Shown piece after piece: positions 63,256-64,000 of a stretch of 64,000 nt of DNA. The notes under the pieces were generated by a model that was not told where the DNA came from, ran no database searches, and was given only the letters and a program-made list of their open reading frames with translations. The DNA is from Bacteroidales bacterium (lineage in GTDB: Bacteria > Bacteroidota > Bacteroidia > Bacteroidales > UBA10428), in the NCBI GenBank assembly GCA_016926235.1, contig JAFGOZ010000010.1, positions 1 through 64,000 of the forward strand. Direction: 5' to 3'. Made by a program: the position numbers and the translations under genes. Each line of letters opens with the position of its first letter. Within the stretch, counting starts at the first letter, position 1.

Positions 63256-63538
63256 ATATTAAATCTGAATTGATTGAATTCAAATATTTTTCTTTAACTC
63301 CTTTTTTTGATACTAGATCCACCTTGAAACCTATAATATTTTCTAATTCTTCAGCTAAATCGATAAATCTTACACCAATCTTGTCAGAAAACTCCACAAG
63401 AATATCCAAATCACTGGAATCGTTTTGTTCTTTGCGTGAATAAGAACCGAAAATCGCCATTGATTTTATGGGATAGTCTTCAAATAATCTGCTTTTATGA
63501 TTATCCAAAGTATTTTTTATCTCTTGTAATGTTCTCAT
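63248..63538 (-). CDS. mntA: MntA-like nucleotidyltransferase antitoxin
   Basis: A 96-residue minimal nucleotidyltransferase. The motif GS-x10-D-x-D is Gly31-Ser32 to Asp43 and Asp45 (IFGSYSRKEQ, SSDLDILVEF), and the third acidic residue is Asp74 (KVDLVS), so the active site looks complete. In characterised MntA-HepT pairs the antitoxin adenylylates the HEPN toxin. Here the toxin gene, overlapping by 8 bases, carries a stop. A TATTTTTG box lies directly before the ATG (63550-63543), close enough that the transcript would be nearly leaderless if it is the promoter. Confidence 0.9.
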   Translation of the reverse strand: MRTLQEIKNTLDNHKSRLFEDYPIKSMAIFGSYSRKEQNDSSDLDILVEFSDKIGVRFIDLAEELENIIGFKVDLVSKKGVKEKYLNSINSDLIYV

Positions 63539-63633
63539 AATCCAAAAATACCACTTTTTATTGAGTCACTAAAAATCAACATGATAAAAATATTGAATTA
63601 TTATAGTGTTTTTGGCCATTAGCCCTAAAGACA

Positions 63634-63752
63634 ATAAAAGCTGGCCGTCCCGATAAAATCGGGATGTACTACTTTTTCTGAATTTACGTAATGTCGCTTT
63701 CATGTTCTGCAATCCGTTAAGAAACACATAAACGGCTTGATTTTATTGTCCT
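63634..63752. repeat. Diverged direct repeat B, right of the toxin-antitoxin pair
   Basis: Pairs with 62714-62853 in the same orientation and block order. It lacks the CTGAGCGCAGTCGAA stretch of copy A, but contains the hairpin TCCCGAT-AAA-ATCGGGA (63648-63664), which copy A lacks. The remaining gap around it shows no gene. Confidence 0.7.
63648..63664. repeat. Perfect hairpin TCCCGAT-AAA-ATCGGGA
   Basis: A 7-bp perfect stem with a 3-base loop inside repeat B. This string is one I recall as a common REP-like element in Bacteroidota; it may have inserted into the repeat. Confidence 0.65.
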
Positions 63753-63838
63753 GTTAGCACCTGATGCACGCTTGCAATATTTCTTATAGTAGTATAAAAC
63801 TATGTTTTCTATCTTTTATCATACAAATTCTGTCTTTT

Positions 63839-64000
63839 CTAAAAAAAATCTTTGCAGCATTGTTCAATTGTAAGAAGAATATTCTTTCCATTATCCAAAT
63901 GCACTATCTTAAAATTCATATTCCTTACCATGAGATACAAATTCAGGATATTGAGATCCATATTCTTTACTTTAAAACCCAAATGCGCTATCCAAAAATG
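63839..64000 (-). CDS. Possible C-terminal end of a gene beyond the right edge
   Basis: On the minus strand one frame stays open from the window edge (64000) to a TAG at 63841-63839, 53 codons. The translation has a loose 11-residue periodicity (HLGFKVKNMDL, ILNLYLMVRNM, NFKIVHLDNGK) that mirrors DNA-level repeats such as CCAAATGC-CTATC. It may be the end of a real gene, a degraded remnant or chance. Confidence 0.22.
   Translation of the reverse strand, partial: HFWIAHLGFKVKNMDLNILNLYLMVRNMNFKIVHLDNGKNILLTIEQCCKDFF

Noticed and set aside
62714..63752. Repeats A and B as integron attC sites
   Set aside because: No convincing R' (GTTRRRY) and R'' (RYYYAAC) pair or folded attC structure could be found, and no integrase is in the window.

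Overview
The window is AT-rich chromosomal DNA from a member of the Bacteroidota, most likely a free-living, Cytophaga/Marinilabilia-like Bacteroidales or a related lineage; I cannot name a genus. The signs are a type IX secretion C-terminal sorting domain, a GldI-type FKBP lipoprotein beside ndk and nrnA, an STN/CarboxypepD_reg TonB receptor with DUF4249 and macroglobulin-like partners, almost no Shine-Dalgarno sequences, and several promoters with the Bacteroidota -7 box TAnnTTTG. No rRNA, tRNA, CRISPR array, prophage or intact insertion sequence was seen.

Layout. 1-2.6 kb: secreted proteins of unknown function on the minus strand (one runs off the left edge, one is built of about 38-residue repeats, one is FISUMP-like). 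2.9-7.0 kb: ndk, and divergent from it nrnA with three FKBP-type lipoproteins carrying five FKBP units. 7.05-12.4 kb: a two-component region with a large PAS-rich hybrid kinase, a LuxR-type response regulator, a probable small-RNA/attenuator region, a receiver that has lost its phosphoacceptor Asp, a small unknown protein and an orphan Cache sensor. 12.5-19.6 kb: DUF1330, then a plant-wall set (GH51 arabinofuranosidase, GH28-like enzyme, CBM9-PKD protein) with a transglutaminase-like/TPR protein inside it. 19.7-30.0 kb: mixed metabolic and unknown minus-strand genes separated by dispersed repeats (serine hydrolase, EFR1-type ferredoxin, ACT protein, methyltransferase, Cys/Met PLP enzyme, DPP-IV-type peptidase). 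30.2-33.3 kb: a TerB-ABCG transporter fusion. 33.3-40.4 kb: a TonB receptor operon.

40.6-49.7 kb: a partner-switching neighbourhood of the SiaABC type: a TPR-TM-PP2C phosphatase (SiaA-like), one SiaB-like kinase and three separate SiaC (DUF1987) paralogues, interleaved with an OmpL47-repeat exported protein, an S41 protease, pnuC and an rRNA methyltransferase. No GGDEF (SiaD) protein accompanies them. This is the strongest candidate here for a poorly described system. A STAS protein lies 3 kb further on.

49.9-55.0 kb: housekeeping genes guaA, rnz, a STAS protein and rpsA. 55.3-60.4 kb: dTDP-rhamnose genes rfbA, rfbC and rfbD (no rfbB) and a secreted DUF362 protein with a T9SS sorting tail. 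60.4-62.6 kb: a zinc-ribbon membrane protein and a HAD phosphatase. 62.7-63.8 kb: an MntA/HepT-type toxin-antitoxin pair whose toxin gene carries an in-frame stop, flanked by diverged direct repeats.

Gene functions come from reading motifs and family resemblance by eye. No database search was run.
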